64,000 nucleotides of DNA from SHZL01 sp963815185 (GTDB lineage Bacteria > Pseudomonadota > Gammaproteobacteria > Xanthomonadales > SZUA-36), in contig CAWFGC010000011.1 of NCBI GenBank assembly GCA_963815185.1, forward strand, positions 186,001-250,000, in the 5' to 3' direction. The notes beneath the pieces were generated by a model. That model made no database searches. It saw nothing but the letters and a program-made list of their open reading frames with translations, and was not told the DNA's origin. Positions 39,331 through 48,884 of the stretch are shown piece after piece (the first letter of the stretch is position 1; every line of letters starts with the position of its first letter). A program made the position numbers and the translations under genes.

Positions 39331-40234
39331 GATTCCTGTCCTTCGGTTGCTTCAATTTCTCCGGTATTCTGGAAAACGGACCGGAGTGAATTCAGATCGA
39401 TATTCATGCCGGGCGAGCCCAGGCTGGTGAGCAGCAGGTTGCGCCCGTCCCGGCAGGCCGAACACGCTTCTCTCACCAACCCGGCGGCATGTTCCGGGTC
39501 TTCCAGGTTGATTCCGATTCCCGCCGGCCTGTCGGAAAGCTGTAGAGCAAGCACAAGGCTGGGTTCGTCGCCATAAATATTGCGGCCCAGTATGGTGACA
39601 TCGTTTTTCAGGCTGCCAAGCTGTTCGATGTGGTCCGGGTGATAGCCCTCGAAAAACACCGCCAGGGGGACGTTGTAATAGGCAGCCTGATTTCTCAGCG
39701 TGCTGTGCAGCCTGGCAAGTGCGGCGGAAGGCTGCCGTCCACCCCACCAATTCGTTCAAACAACAGCAGCATGTCGGGCTGGGTCTTCAGGTAGGATTCA
39801 CTCACGGCCATATATTGCTTTTTAATTGCCCGCATACCCGCCTCGATTTCCCTGGGAGGGAACAACTGGCCGGTCAATTTGCCGGGACCGGCCATGCGCG
39901 CTACGCACGCATAGTTGCGGCTGGCCGGCGCCGCAAGCCGTTTTACAGTCTCAACAGCAGCTGCCAGGCCCGGGTGTTGCAGCGGATCTTCCGCCAGTGC
40001 ACCCATGGCGTGTACCAGAAGGACATCGTCATAACCGGCGATGATGCCGTCTGTTTGCAGCAGGTTCATGCCCTTCAGCAATGCCGCAGTCCATTCACCT
40101 GGGCTGGCTATGACGTGCTCGTGTGGCTTGCTTTCAATCCGGCCAAGCAAGCTGCCAAAAAACGGCAGCAGCACAGGGCGCTCTTGTGGATTTCCCTGGA
40201 GGAATTGATGAAAAAGAGTACGGCCTGCAGGCAT
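39324..40234 (-). CDS. Possible URO-D/methyltransferase-like protein, frame broken near 39710
   Basis: About 303 residues when two frames are joined: 40234 to about 39710 (RPVLLPFFGSLLGRIESKPH, LLQTDGIIAGYDDVLLVHAM) and about 39710 to 39324 (AVFFEGYHPDHIEQLGSLKN, GRNLLLTSLGSPGMNIDL). The spacing of these segments faintly resembles the TIM-barrel uroporphyrinogen decarboxylase/cobamide methyltransferase family, but the match is weak. ATG at 40234 has AGAGG upstream. Its place inside the carboxylase operon and its size (about 34 kDa) recall the extra fifth subunit reported for acetophenone carboxylase; homology to that subunit is not established. Confidence 0.5.
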
Positions 40235-40239
40235 TTCCT

Positions 40240-40569
40240 CTAGACGCCATGTTTGGATTTCAGGACATCGATATCAATTTCGATCTCATGGGTTACCGGG
40301 TGGCCCGGTGGCAGATATTCATTCTCGATCAGCACACCGCAACCCGGACAATAGAACTCGATCAACCTGCAGTACTCCGTATTGAACGTAAAACTGTATT
40401 CTTTGTTATCCGTCATGGGCGGGTGGACTTCCTCCATGTTCCGTTCTGCCACCATGCAACCTTTCTTGTAATTATCCCGCGCGTCAAATATCTCGGCATC
40501 ACAGCGGTTGCAGCACCATTTCTCATTGACAAGATCGATATCCAGGTACTCTGTAATGCGGATTTTCAT
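40240..40569 (-). CDS. Acetone/acetophenone carboxylase gamma-like zinc protein
   Basis: A 109-residue protein with two cysteine pairs, WCCNRCDAEIF and EFYCPGCGVLIENEYLPPG, likely binding a metal. The second motif with the following PPGHP resembles the small gamma subunit of acetone carboxylase. It is shorter than AcxC and closer in size to the smallest acetophenone carboxylase subunit. It lies 4 bases after the first HyuA gene and 5 bases before the next gene, which supports a subunit role in the same complex. Confidence 0.7.
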   Translation of the reverse strand: MKIRITEYLDIDLVNEKWCCNRCDAEIFDARDNYKKGCMVAERNMEEVHPPMTDNKEYSFTFNTEYCRLIEFYCPGCGVLIENEYLPPGHPVTHEIEIDIDVLKSKHGV

Positions 40570-40573
40570 GGCC

Positions 40574-42604
40574 TCATTTCTTGCTCAGCAATGCATTATT
40601 GAATCTGTCCATGGACATGACCCACCCATCCAGAATCAACAATGTCGTCTGGTCGGACTCCACGATGGCGGGCCCCGGCACTTCATGTCCATGTTTCAGC
40701 AGCGCATGCGCAAAGACCTTGATGTCCTGAGGTCCTTGCTCCGGGGAAAGAACAACAGACCGGGTGCCTTTCAGGGCTTCGTCAAGCGGTTGCGATGTCA
40801 TTGCCTGTTCTGAAATCCGGTAATGGGGTGTCGGTGCGGTCGCCAGCAACCCAACGGTCGATACCCGGAGGTCTTCAGTGCGCGCGGTTTCCAGCAACCT
40901 GTTGTTCACGGCCGTTTCAGCCATCGCTGTCAACGCGCCCGGGCCGGCCAGGGACTTTTCGTCCGTATGCAGGGTCATTTCCCGGCCTGATTGCGTGCAT
41001 GTAATGAACAACTGGACGTCCAGTTCAATTTCACTGTCGGCAAAGCCTTCACCGCGCATATCTCTTTGCGCTTCTTGCTGCATGGATTGCAGTGCTTCGA
41101 GCAGCGAATCCTGAATACCGGCATCAGCAAATGGCTGATCGATCCTGCGGTAATACTGGTGGCCAGCATCCATCTGCGATGACGAAAACGCGGATGAAAC
41201 AGCCGAAAAAGGTGTGATCAGCACTTTCCTCAAACCAGCATGCTCCGCTATAGCGCAAGCATGCACGGCTCCAGCGCCACCGTAGGCGATCACCAGCGGC
41301 TCGATATGTGGGGGAAAATTCTTGCGGATCTCTCGCACCCGTTGTCCCATGGACTGTTCAACCTTTTTGCGCACCAGGCAGGCGGCTTCCGGGACGGAAA
41401 CTCCGAGCGGAATCGCGACCCGGTCCTCGATGGCCGACCTTGCGCGGGCAACATCCAGCCGCATGATTCCGCCAAGGAAATACCCGGGATCGAGTACGCC
41501 CAGGACCAGGTTTGCGTCAGTGAGCGTTGCTTCCTGCCCACCCAGATTGAAACAGGCCGGTCCCGGCACAGCCCCCGCGGAAATGGGGCCGACAGACAGT
41601 TTGCCGTCCGATACATGGGCGATCGAACCACCGCCGGCGCCAAAAGCGCTGATGCGCATCATGGGAATATTGCAAGAAAATCCTTCGATATCCGGCTCCA
41701 ATACCAGTGCCGCCTGACCTGAAACGACATAGCCGATGTCAAATGAAGTGCCTCCCATGTCAGTGGTGATAATGTCACGCACACCGTAAAGGGCGGCTAT
41801 TTTCTGGGCGCCCAACAGACCGGCAGCAGGGCCGGAATTATAGGTATTGATGGCACGGGTCTTGGCCACCCGCGCGACGCTGCCGTTATTGTGGCCGATG
41901 AACAGCTTGTTCAGGTAATTGTTGCGGCGCAAATCCTCTTCGGCCTTATACAGCAAGCGCGCGAGTTTTCCATGTATATAGCCATTCAGGACAACTGCGT
42001 TGACACGTTCCTGTGTGCCCGGTCGCGGCCCGATATCCGATGCGAGAAAAACTGCCAATGAACCCAGATAATCCCTGGGGTACTCTCCTTTGATGATCTC
42101 CCTGGCGCGTCTTTCATTAGCGGGATTGCAGTCCGAGTTGGCCATGGCTATCACCAGGCAACGCGCGCCCCTGTCTATCAGCGTCTGTGCGGCGGCAAGC
42201 ACCTGGTCCGGGTCGGGAGCCGCCAGAATTTCGCCTGCCGTCGAGGTTTCTTCTGCGATGCCAATCACCATATCACCAGCGACCAGCGGTGCAAGATCAT
42301 TCCCGTTGCCGGTCGGCGCCATGCCTTCCATGCCTGCGGTTACCAGCAACCCCACCTTCGCACCGTCCCTTTGGATGATGGTGTTGGTGCCGATGGTGTT
42401 GGAAAAACGGACGATATCTGTTTCGTAGAGAAGATCATTGGGAGCCGTTTCAAAAGCGGCTGCCCCGGCCCTTATGGCGTCCATGAAACACATGGTCAGG
42501 TCGTGCGGGGTCGTAGGGACCTTTACACTGCGGTATTCCCCTTCCCTGTGTATGAAACAGTCAGTGAATGTGCCCCCGGTGTCTATATCAATTGTATAAC
42601 CCAT
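40574..42604 (-). CDS. Hydantoinase A/ketone carboxylase subunit (first copy)
   Basis: A 676-residue HyuA-family protein. The ATP-binding motifs are TIDIDTGGTFTDCFIHR at the start and TTDMGGTSFDIGYVV near residue 290; YGGAGAVHACAIAEHAG is near residue 460. It shares the domain order of the second HyuA gene of this operon but is clearly divergent, so the two are distinct subunits rather than a recent duplication. ATG at 42604 was chosen because it gives the conserved N-terminus; the ribosome site is weak, and the gene follows tetR by 40 bases, which suggests read-through and coupling. Confidence 0.85.
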   Translation of the reverse strand: MGYTIDIDTGGTFTDCFIHREGEYRSVKVPTTPHDLTMCFMDAIRAGAAAFETAPNDLLYETDIVRFSNTIGTNTIIQRDGAKVGLLVTAGMEGMAPTGNGNDLAPLVAGDMVIGIAEETSTAGEILAAPDPDQVLAAAQTLIDRGARCLVIAMANSDCNPANERRAREIIKGEYPRDYLGSLAVFLASDIGPRPGTQERVNAVVLNGYIHGKLARLLYKAEEDLRRNNYLNKLFIGHNNGSVARVAKTRAINTYNSGPAAGLLGAQKIAALYGVRDIITTDMGGTSFDIGYVVSGQAALVLEPDIEGFSCNIPMMRISAFGAGGGSIAHVSDGKLSVGPISAGAVPGPACFNLGGQEATLTDANLVLGVLDPGYFLGGIMRLDVARARSAIEDRVAIPLGVSVPEAACLVRKKVEQSMGQRVREIRKNFPPHIEPLVIAYGGAGAVHACAIAEHAGLRKVLITPFSAVSSAFSSSQMDAGHQYYRRIDQPFADAGIQDSLLEALQSMQQEAQRDMRGEGFADSEIELDVQLFITCTQSGREMTLHTDEKSLAGPGALTAMAETAVNNRLLETARTEDLRVSTVGLLATAPTPHYRISEQAMTSQPLDEALKGTRSVVLSPEQGPQDIKVFAHALLKHGHEVPGPAIVESDQTTLLILDGWVMSMDRFNNALLSKK

Positions 42605-42644
42605 AATTTTTGAGCTTTCAGTGCCCGGAGTTTCCGAATCGGTA

Positions 42645-43225
42645 TTATCGGGGCACTCCGATACCACCCACAATAAAATCGATAATTTCTTCATTGACTT
42701 TCTTCGGCTTGAGTTTTCCGTCCATCCGGAACCACCTGAGACTCCAGTTCAACACACCGAAAATGTTAAAGGCCATGATCTTGAGATGACGCGTCTTGAT
42801 GTAGCCATGTCGCTTCAGATTTGCCAGTTCATCAACGTAGATTTCGAGAATCTTGCTTTGCAGTTCAATATTGATTTTATTACGTTCCGGGTCAAGCGAA
42901 TCGAAGTGAAGGAAGAATATTCTCGACTCACGCCTGAATTCATTGCCCGCTTCCAAATGGGCCTTGAGAAGGGATTTGAAGCGCAGCAGTGGATCGGTCT
43001 CCGATGCCAGGGCATCGCGCAGTTTTCCCGGTAAGTCCGTAACCGAGTATCTTGGATCGCCTCCCAGAGGCCTTCCTTGTTGCCAAAATGGTGATAGATA
43101 TTGGAAATACTGGTATCGGTCGCCTTGGCAATATCCCGTATTGAAGTACCCTTGTAGCCGTTCTGTTCAAACAGATGGGCCGCCGCTTCCAGTAAGTCCT
43201 CCTTGGTGTGTCGCTTTGAACTCAC
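42645..43225 (-). CDS. TetR-family regulator, frame broken near 43020
   Basis: The N-terminal helix-turn-helix is clear: HTKEDLLEAAAHLFEQNGYK and TSISNIYHHFGNKEGLWEAI. After about residue 65 the frame breaks near 43010-43030; the next frame carries the ligand domain (LRDALASETDPLLRFKSLLK, FLHFDSLDPERNKIN) to 42645. Repaired length about 193 residues. The start is GTG at 43225 with GGGGGAG upstream. It leads the carboxylase operon and has a palindrome at 43267-43285 about 42 bases before its start, so it probably represses itself, the operon and the divergent receptor until a pathway intermediate (perhaps an acyl-CoA) binds. Confidence 0.75.
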
Positions 43226-43266
43226 TTCTCCCCCATGTGTGGTTTTTTCGGTATTATAAGAACTGA

Positions 43267-43285
43267 ATAGAACGAACGTTCGATT
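43267..43285. promoter_or_regulatory. TetR-type operator copy 2
   Basis: ATAGAACGAACGTTCGATT, the reverse complement of the other two copies except for one central base. The half sites GAACG and CGTTC are retained with a 2-base centre. It lies upstream of tetR. Confidence 0.7.
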
Positions 43286-43421
43286 GAATATAAAACATAT
43301 GCCGGTAGCTGTCAAACGGCTTGTACGGCTCCATCAATTCTTCCTGCTTACGCGCTGAGTTCATGCCCGTGCGCTGATAAGCTTGGAATTATGACAGGTC
43401 GCGGAAAGAAGGGCTAGTAAA

Positions 43422-43440
43422 AATCGAACGATCGTTCTAT
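43422..43440. promoter_or_regulatory. TetR-type operator copy 3
   Basis: AATCGAACGATCGTTCTAT, identical to the copy at 33389-33407, located about 55 bases before the TonB receptor gene. Together with copy 2 it flanks the divergent tetR/receptor intergenic region. Confidence 0.75.
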
Positions 43441-43493
43441 ACTAAATCCGGACCTTGGTCCCATGGTCATTTTTATTTACCTGGGGAACAATG

Positions 43494-45876
43494 ATGACGA
43501 TAAAATTGGCACAGCAAAGCCTGAATTCTGGCATCGCCGGATTCAGGATTTTTCTGGACGTTATCAGTACTCGGAATATTGACAATTTTCCCTTTCCCTG
43601 TAACTGCACAAGAAGGAAATGTAGCATTAGGAAGAGATCATCACCGCCCAAAGGCGGGAACAATCACTGCAGGAAACGGCGATTTCGGTCACCGCCTTCA
43701 CCAGTGAGGCCATCGAAACACGAATGATGAGTAATATAGCGGATCTGTCAAGGTTCACCCCGAACGTTGAAATCAACAACGGTCGGGCCGATGGCGGCGG
43801 TAGCAATGCGGCTATTTTTATTCGCGGAGTGGGCCAGTTCGATTTTATTTTCCCCACCGATCCCGGTGTCGGCGTCTACCTGGACAACGTCTACATGGGT
43901 CGGACCCTGGGGGGCATGGTTGACCTGACGGACCTGGAGCGGGTCGAGGTATTACGTGGACCGCAGGGAACCCTGTACGGGAAAAACACCATCGCGGGCG
44001 CCATCAACCTGGTCACGGCTAAACCCACCGGGAAATTCGGTGGTGAGGCCAAAATTACAACCGGGGAATATGACCGGATTGACGGTTCCCTCAGTATCAA
44101 TTTCCCCATCATTGAAGACGTTCTTAACGGCAAGGCATCTATTATTGTAAAAAACCGTGATGGATATGGTAAAAGCCTGGCCGACGGCCGCGACTTCGGC
44201 GATGAAGACAAACAAATATTCAGGGGTGTGTTGGACTGGATGCCGAGTCAGGGCGTCGAAGCCGAGTTTTCCGCGGATTACACCCATTGGGACCAGAATG
44301 GCCCCATATCCAACCTGGTCAGCGTTTACCCCTCGTCATCCGGCTTTCGTGAGCTTTTCAATGCGGTCGCCGCACCCTACCTGGCGGTGCGTGACGGCCT
44401 GCCTCCGGATTCGGTATTTGACGATCGCTATGTCACTACCGACGAATTCACCACCTATGCCACCGGTCCGGTAAAAGACAAGGGAGACGTGTGGGGCGTG
44501 GCCGCCGTGGTCGACTGGGACGTGTCGCAAAACGTGCATTTGAAGTCCATTACATCCTGGCGCGAAATGGACCTGGATTTTGGCAGTGATCTGGACAACA
44601 CGCCCTTTGACTTCGCACAAACCAATGAGCAACAAACACAGGACCAGTTGTCACAGGAACTCCAGTTTTCCGGCTTGGCCTTCGATGAGCGCCTGGACTG
44701 GCTGGCCGGGATATACTTCTTCAGGGAGCGTGGCGAGGACCATAATTTCGTCCACTTCGGCCATGGTCTGCTGGACGCATTGGAGGCCTTTCCCGGGCCA
44801 TTTATACCTTTGATCCCCGGCCTTGTATGTCCTGCCCCATTACCCGCACCCTGTGCGGGCGGCGCCGGCAACCCGGTCAACCTGGCCCTGGACACCGACC
44901 TGATCCCACACACAAGCATCAATACCAAGAGCTACTCGTTTTTGCCCACGGTATCTATCATTTGACCGACAAGCTGAATCTGAATATTGGGTTTCGCTAC
45001 ACCTACGAAGACAAACGCTGGTTCATTGAAGAGTCCCGTCCGGTTTCAGGGGTTTATGTCGTTCCGCCAAACCATTTGAAGGAAAACTGGGATGATTTCT
45101 CACCCAAGATCGGGCTGGATTACCAGGTCACTGATGACCTGATGGTCTACATACAAAGAGCGGAAGGATTCAAGAGCGGCGGCTGGAATCCGCGCATGTT
45201 CGATGACAAGTATTTGCTTCCTTATGATCCGGAATTTCTTACCAGTTATGAAGTGGGCTGGAAATCACAGTGGCTGGACCGCCGCCTGACCGTTAATGGT
45301 GCTGTCTTCTACTATGACTACAAGGATCTGCAATTGTCCAGCTTCGCACCCAATCCCGACCCAACCATTGTCGTGCTCACCGTCGATAATGCCGGGCAGG
45401 TGAACATTCACGGTTTTGAACTGGAAATGGCAGCGCAGTTGTCTGAAGGCCTGTTCGCTCAACTGGGTATAGGTTACCAGTCGAATGAATACGATAAGCT
45501 CGATCCGTCGGTCCCCTGGTCTATCGACAATGTCCTGCCTGACGCACCCAAATGGACCGTCAACATGGGTCTTGAATACAGGCACCCCTTGACCGATAAC
45601 GGTTACCTGACCTGGCGCCTTGATGGTTCCTACAAGTCAAAAATCTATAAGGACCCGCAAAATGAGCCGGACATTCTGCAGGATGACCTGTTACTGTTGA
45701 ATGCGCGCATTGCCTTTGACACCCAGGATGAACGCTGGCAAGTGGCCCTGTTTGGCACCAACCTGAGCGATGAAAAATACATCACCAGAGGCCTGCATTT
45801 TACGGATTTCGGCTTTACCAATCATTATGCAGGCCGGCCACGGGAGTGGGGAGTAAGTCTGCGGTACCGGTTTTAG
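43494..45876 (+). CDS. TonB-dependent receptor, at least three frame breaks
   Basis: An outer-membrane receptor of the large family without a known siderophore assignment, about 790 residues when repaired. Signal peptide residues (LGILTIFPFPVTAQEG) and the TonB-box region (EEIITAQRREQSLQETAISV) are in different frames, broken near 43560 and at about 43631 (one extra G). The plug is SDPGVGVY-like (TDPGVGVYLDNVYMGRTLGG) with RGPQGTLYGKNTIAGAINL. The barrel breaks again near 44938, where SINTKSYS continues as VFAHGIYHLTDKLNLNIGFR. It ends with aromatic WGVSLRYRF. It shares a Cys-Pro loop with the second receptor. Divergent from tetR and probably controlled by it. Confidence 0.75.
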
Positions 45877-45940
45877 TCCATGGTATTGTTCATGATTCGC
45901 CATTAAATCGGGGGAAAGCCATTTGAACGCGGGTAAGCCC

Positions 45941-46903
45941 ATGCCACGGCTCGATACCCAAACCCGGGCCTTGATCCGGCAGATGAAACAGGGCGGGTTC
46001 AAGCCGGCGCACCAAATACCGCTCGAGGTTTCCCGAGCTGGACTGACCCAGATGGCGCTCGCCATGGCTGCTCCCAAGGTTGATGTATATTCCATTGAAG
46101 ACCGCGCCATAGAAGGTCCCGGGGGTGATCTGCCGATCCGAATTTATCGTCCCGGTAGGCAGGCGGCCGGGCAGACCCACGCCGCCGCCGTATTTTTTCA
46201 TGGCGGCGGATTTTACCTGGGTAATCTGGAAACACATGACCATGTGTGCCGCTATTTGTGTATGAAGGCAAACCTGGTTGTAATCGCCGTCGATTACCGC
46301 TTGGCACCGGAACACAAGTTTCCTGCCGCCCTGGACGATTGCTATGCGGCACTGTGTTGGGCGGCAGATAATGCTGCTGAGATGGGCGTTGATCCTTCCC
46401 GCATCGCCCTTGTGGGTGACAGTGCGGGCGGGACGTTGGTCGTCGGTACGTGCCTGCTGGCACGCCAGCGTGGCGGCCCGCGGATCGCCTATCAAGTCTG
46501 TGTCTACCCGGCCCTGACGGTGACGGATGGGGAAGAGTTCCCTTCGCGCACGGAGCTCGGTACCGGCGAGTATTTTATTTCTTTCGACGACTTCGCGTTC
46601 TTCAGGAATCTCTATTTGAGCGACCCGGCAAAGGAGGCACGTGATCCCCTGGTCTCACCGATCTACGCCGACAACTACCGCGGCCTGCCACCTGCTCTGG
46701 TGATTTCTGCCGGTTATGATCCCTGCCGGGACGAAAACTCGCTGTATGCCGAACGCTTAAAAGCGGATGGTGTCCAGGTGACTTACCGGTGTTTTGCAAG
46801 CACCATACACCCTTTCTTCCTGTTCGACGGCGTCATCGATGCCGGGCGCGAGGGCCAGCAACTGGTGGCGGATACACTTTCGAAGTTCTTCAAGAACACA
46901 TGA
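45941..46903 (+). CDS. HSL-family alpha/beta hydrolase (esterase)
   Basis: A cytoplasmic-looking esterase of the hormone-sensitive-lipase family, about 320 residues. The oxyanion motif HGGG (FFHGGGFYLG), the nucleophile GDSAGG (LVGDSAGGTLV), the Asp in AGYDPCRDE and the His in STIHPFF form the active site. I chose ATG at 45941; a TTG at 45923 is in frame with a GGGG upstream. The stop overlaps the ATG of the PQQ dehydrogenase (ATGA), so ester hydrolysis and alcohol oxidation are encoded together. No signal peptide is seen, so hydrolysis may be inside the cell. Confidence 0.85.
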   Translation: MPRLDTQTRALIRQMKQGGFKPAHQIPLEVSRAGLTQMALAMAAPKVDVYSIEDRAIEGPGGDLPIRIYRPGRQAAGQTHAAAVFFHGGGFYLGNLETHDHVCRYLCMKANLVVIAVDYRLAPEHKFPAALDDCYAALCWAADNAAEMGVDPSRIALVGDSAGGTLVVGTCLLARQRGGPRIAYQVCVYPALTVTDGEEFPSRTELGTGEYFISFDDFAFFRNLYLSDPAKEARDPLVSPIYADNYRGLPPALVISAGYDPCRDENSLYAERLKADGVQVTYRCFASTIHPFFLFDGVIDAGREGQQLVADTLSKFFKNT

Positions 46904-48852
46904 AAAGTCATGCCGTACTGTTGGCTTTTGCTTTCCTGTTCGCTTCCGTTCATGTGGCCACCGCGATGGCCCAGTACTGGCCTCACTACGGAGCCACCAA
47001 GGGCGGGGCCAAGTACTCAACTTCTGCGAAAATCAATCGTGAGAATGTGGACCAGTTGGAACAGGCCTGGGTCTATCGCACGGGGGAGGCCGAGCGGCTG
47101 GGAAAACGATTTTCCAAAACCGCCTTCCAGGTGACGCCCATACTGGTTGAGGGCTCGCTGGTATTCTGCACACCCTCCCAGCGGATCGTCGCTCTCGACC
47201 CGGCGAGCGGCATGGAGCGCTGGGTGTTTGATCCCGAAATTGATCCCAATCTGGATGTACTCGATATCAAGTGCCGTGGCGTTGAAGTCTGGACGGACGA
47301 ATCGGCGGCACCTGAAGCGGTTTGTCACACACGTATCCTGTTCAGCACCATTGATTTTCGCCTGATCGCAATCGATGCCGGCGACGGCAAGCCGTGCCCG
47401 GGCTTTGGCGTCAATGGCGTGGTGACCGTCCCCTATGACAAGAAGCTGGCGTTTTCCGGCGAGGTTACGCTGAACGATCCCCCCGTCGTGGTCAACGGGG
47501 TTGTCGTGGTGGGTTCTGCCGTGTATGACGGTGTGCGCGCCGATGGACCGAGCGGCATGGTGCGTGCCTTCGATGCCAGGACGGGAAATGTGCTCTGGAC
47601 TTTCGACCCGGTTCCGCGGGACCCGGCAGACCCCATGTACGCCACTTGGGGCGCAGCGGCAGCAAGCATTGGAGCCACGAATGTCTGGTCCATCATGTCG
47701 GTGGACGAGCAACGCGACCTGGTTTTCCTGCCCACCAGCAGCCCGTCAAGTGACTATTATGGTGGCCACCGCCCCGGTGAAAACCGGTACGCGAACTCGG
47801 TAGTGGCGCTGCGCGGCGCAACAGGTGAGGTGGTTTGGCACTTCCAGACCTCGCATCATGATGTATGGGACTTTGACTTGCCGTCCCAGCCCATATTGAT
47901 CGACCTGGATCGGGATGGGAAGAAAATACCGGCGCTGCTGCAAATTACCAAGCAGGCGTTTGTCTTTGTGCTCAATCGCGAAACGGGCGAGCCATTGTTC
48001 CCGGTGGAGGAACGGCCGGTGCCGCAAGACGGGGTTGCCGGTGAACGGTTGTCGCCAACGCAGCCCTATCCACTTTCCCCGCCACCGTTCATGCAGCAGG
48101 GGATTTCAGCGGAGGACGCCTGGGGTTTCACGTTTATCGATCGCATGATGTGCAAAAAGAAGCTTGCGGCGTATCGGCAGGGCGGTCTGTACACCCCACC
48201 GAGTCTGGAAGGGACGGCTATGATTCCGGGCCTTACCGGCGGCGGCAACTGGGGCGGAGGAGCATTCGATCCTGGTTCGGGACTGCTCATCATTAACTCG
48301 ACCCGCATCCCGGCCGCGATCCGGCTAATCCCCGCCAGCGCCGCAGAAAACAGGGCCACCCCTGCTACCCCGGCACTCAGCAGCATTGTTTTTCCCCAGT
48401 CGGGCACGTTCTACAAGGCCGAGACCCGTTTCATCTTCTCGCCGCTGGGTGCTCCGTGCACGAAACCACCGTGGGGTGGGCTTACCGCGATTGAACTTGC
48501 TTCTGGCACCATAAAATGGGATGTGGCCCTCGGCTCCATGCACAGGATGACACCGGTTCATTTGCCCTTTACCTGGAACCTGGGTACGCCCGTTGCGGGC
48601 GGGCCCATTGCTACCGCTGGCGGACTGGTGTTCGTTGCCTCCACCATGGACCGGATGTTCCGCGCCTTCGACATCGAAACCGGCGCAGAACTGTGGCATG
48701 CCGACCTGCCGGCTAATGGCAACGCCACCCCCATGACCTACGTTACCAGCGGCCGGCAGTTCGTGGTGCTGGCTGCCGGCGGGCATTTTCTATACGGCCC
48801 TGAATTGGGTGATTACCTGATTGCCTATGCCCTGCCGCACCAGCCGAAGTAA
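46900..48852 (+). CDS. Secreted PQQ-dependent dehydrogenase
   Basis: A 650-residue quinoprotein of the glucose/quinate dehydrogenase-like group with a signal peptide (AVLLAFAFLFASVHVATAMA) and no membrane domain. The eight-bladed propeller repeats and family motifs YYGGHRPGENRYANSVVAL, SHHDVWDFDLPSQPILIDL and FVLNRETGEPLFPVEERPVP are present. No CxxCH haem motif is seen, so electrons would go to a separate acceptor. It overlaps the esterase gene by four bases. It may oxidise an alcohol released by the esterase to a ketone or aldehyde in the periplasm, but the esterase's lack of a signal peptide makes the order uncertain. Confidence 0.85.
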   Translation: MKSHAVLLAFAFLFASVHVATAMAQYWPHYGATKGGAKYSTSAKINRENVDQLEQAWVYRTGEAERLGKRFSKTAFQVTPILVEGSLVFCTPSQRIVALDPASGMERWVFDPEIDPNLDVLDIKCRGVEVWTDESAAPEAVCHTRILFSTIDFRLIAIDAGDGKPCPGFGVNGVVTVPYDKKLAFSGEVTLNDPPVVVNGVVVVGSAVYDGVRADGPSGMVRAFDARTGNVLWTFDPVPRDPADPMYATWGAAAASIGATNVWSIMSVDEQRDLVFLPTSSPSSDYYGGHRPGENRYANSVVALRGATGEVVWHFQTSHHDVWDFDLPSQPILIDLDRDGKKIPALLQITKQAFVFVLNRETGEPLFPVEERPVPQDGVAGERLSPTQPYPLSPPPFMQQGISAEDAWGFTFIDRMMCKKKLAAYRQGGLYTPPSLEGTAMIPGLTGGGNWGGGAFDPGSGLLIINSTRIPAAIRLIPASAAENRATPATPALSSIVFPQSGTFYKAETRFIFSPLGAPCTKPPWGGLTAIELASGTIKWDVALGSMHRMTPVHLPFTWNLGTPVAGGPIATAGGLVFVASTMDRMFRAFDIETGAELWHADLPANGNATPMTYVTSGRQFVVLAAGGHFLYGPELGDYLIAYALPHQPK

Positions 48853-48864
48853 ATCACAATCATG

Positions 48865-48884
48865 GTGAGCAAGTGGCTGCTTAC
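48865..48884. terminator. Possible hairpin between convergent genes
   Basis: GTGAGCA (48865-48871) can pair with TGCTTAC (48878-48884) with one G-T pair and a 6-base loop, followed by TTTA. It lies at the end of the two converging genes and reaches into the last codons of the lyase gene. Weak evidence. Confidence 0.3.

Noticed and set aside
43455..43727. Separate 90-codon gene before the TonB receptor
   Set aside because: The start is probably the first part of the receptor signal peptide, with the rest displaced by indels, not an independent gene.
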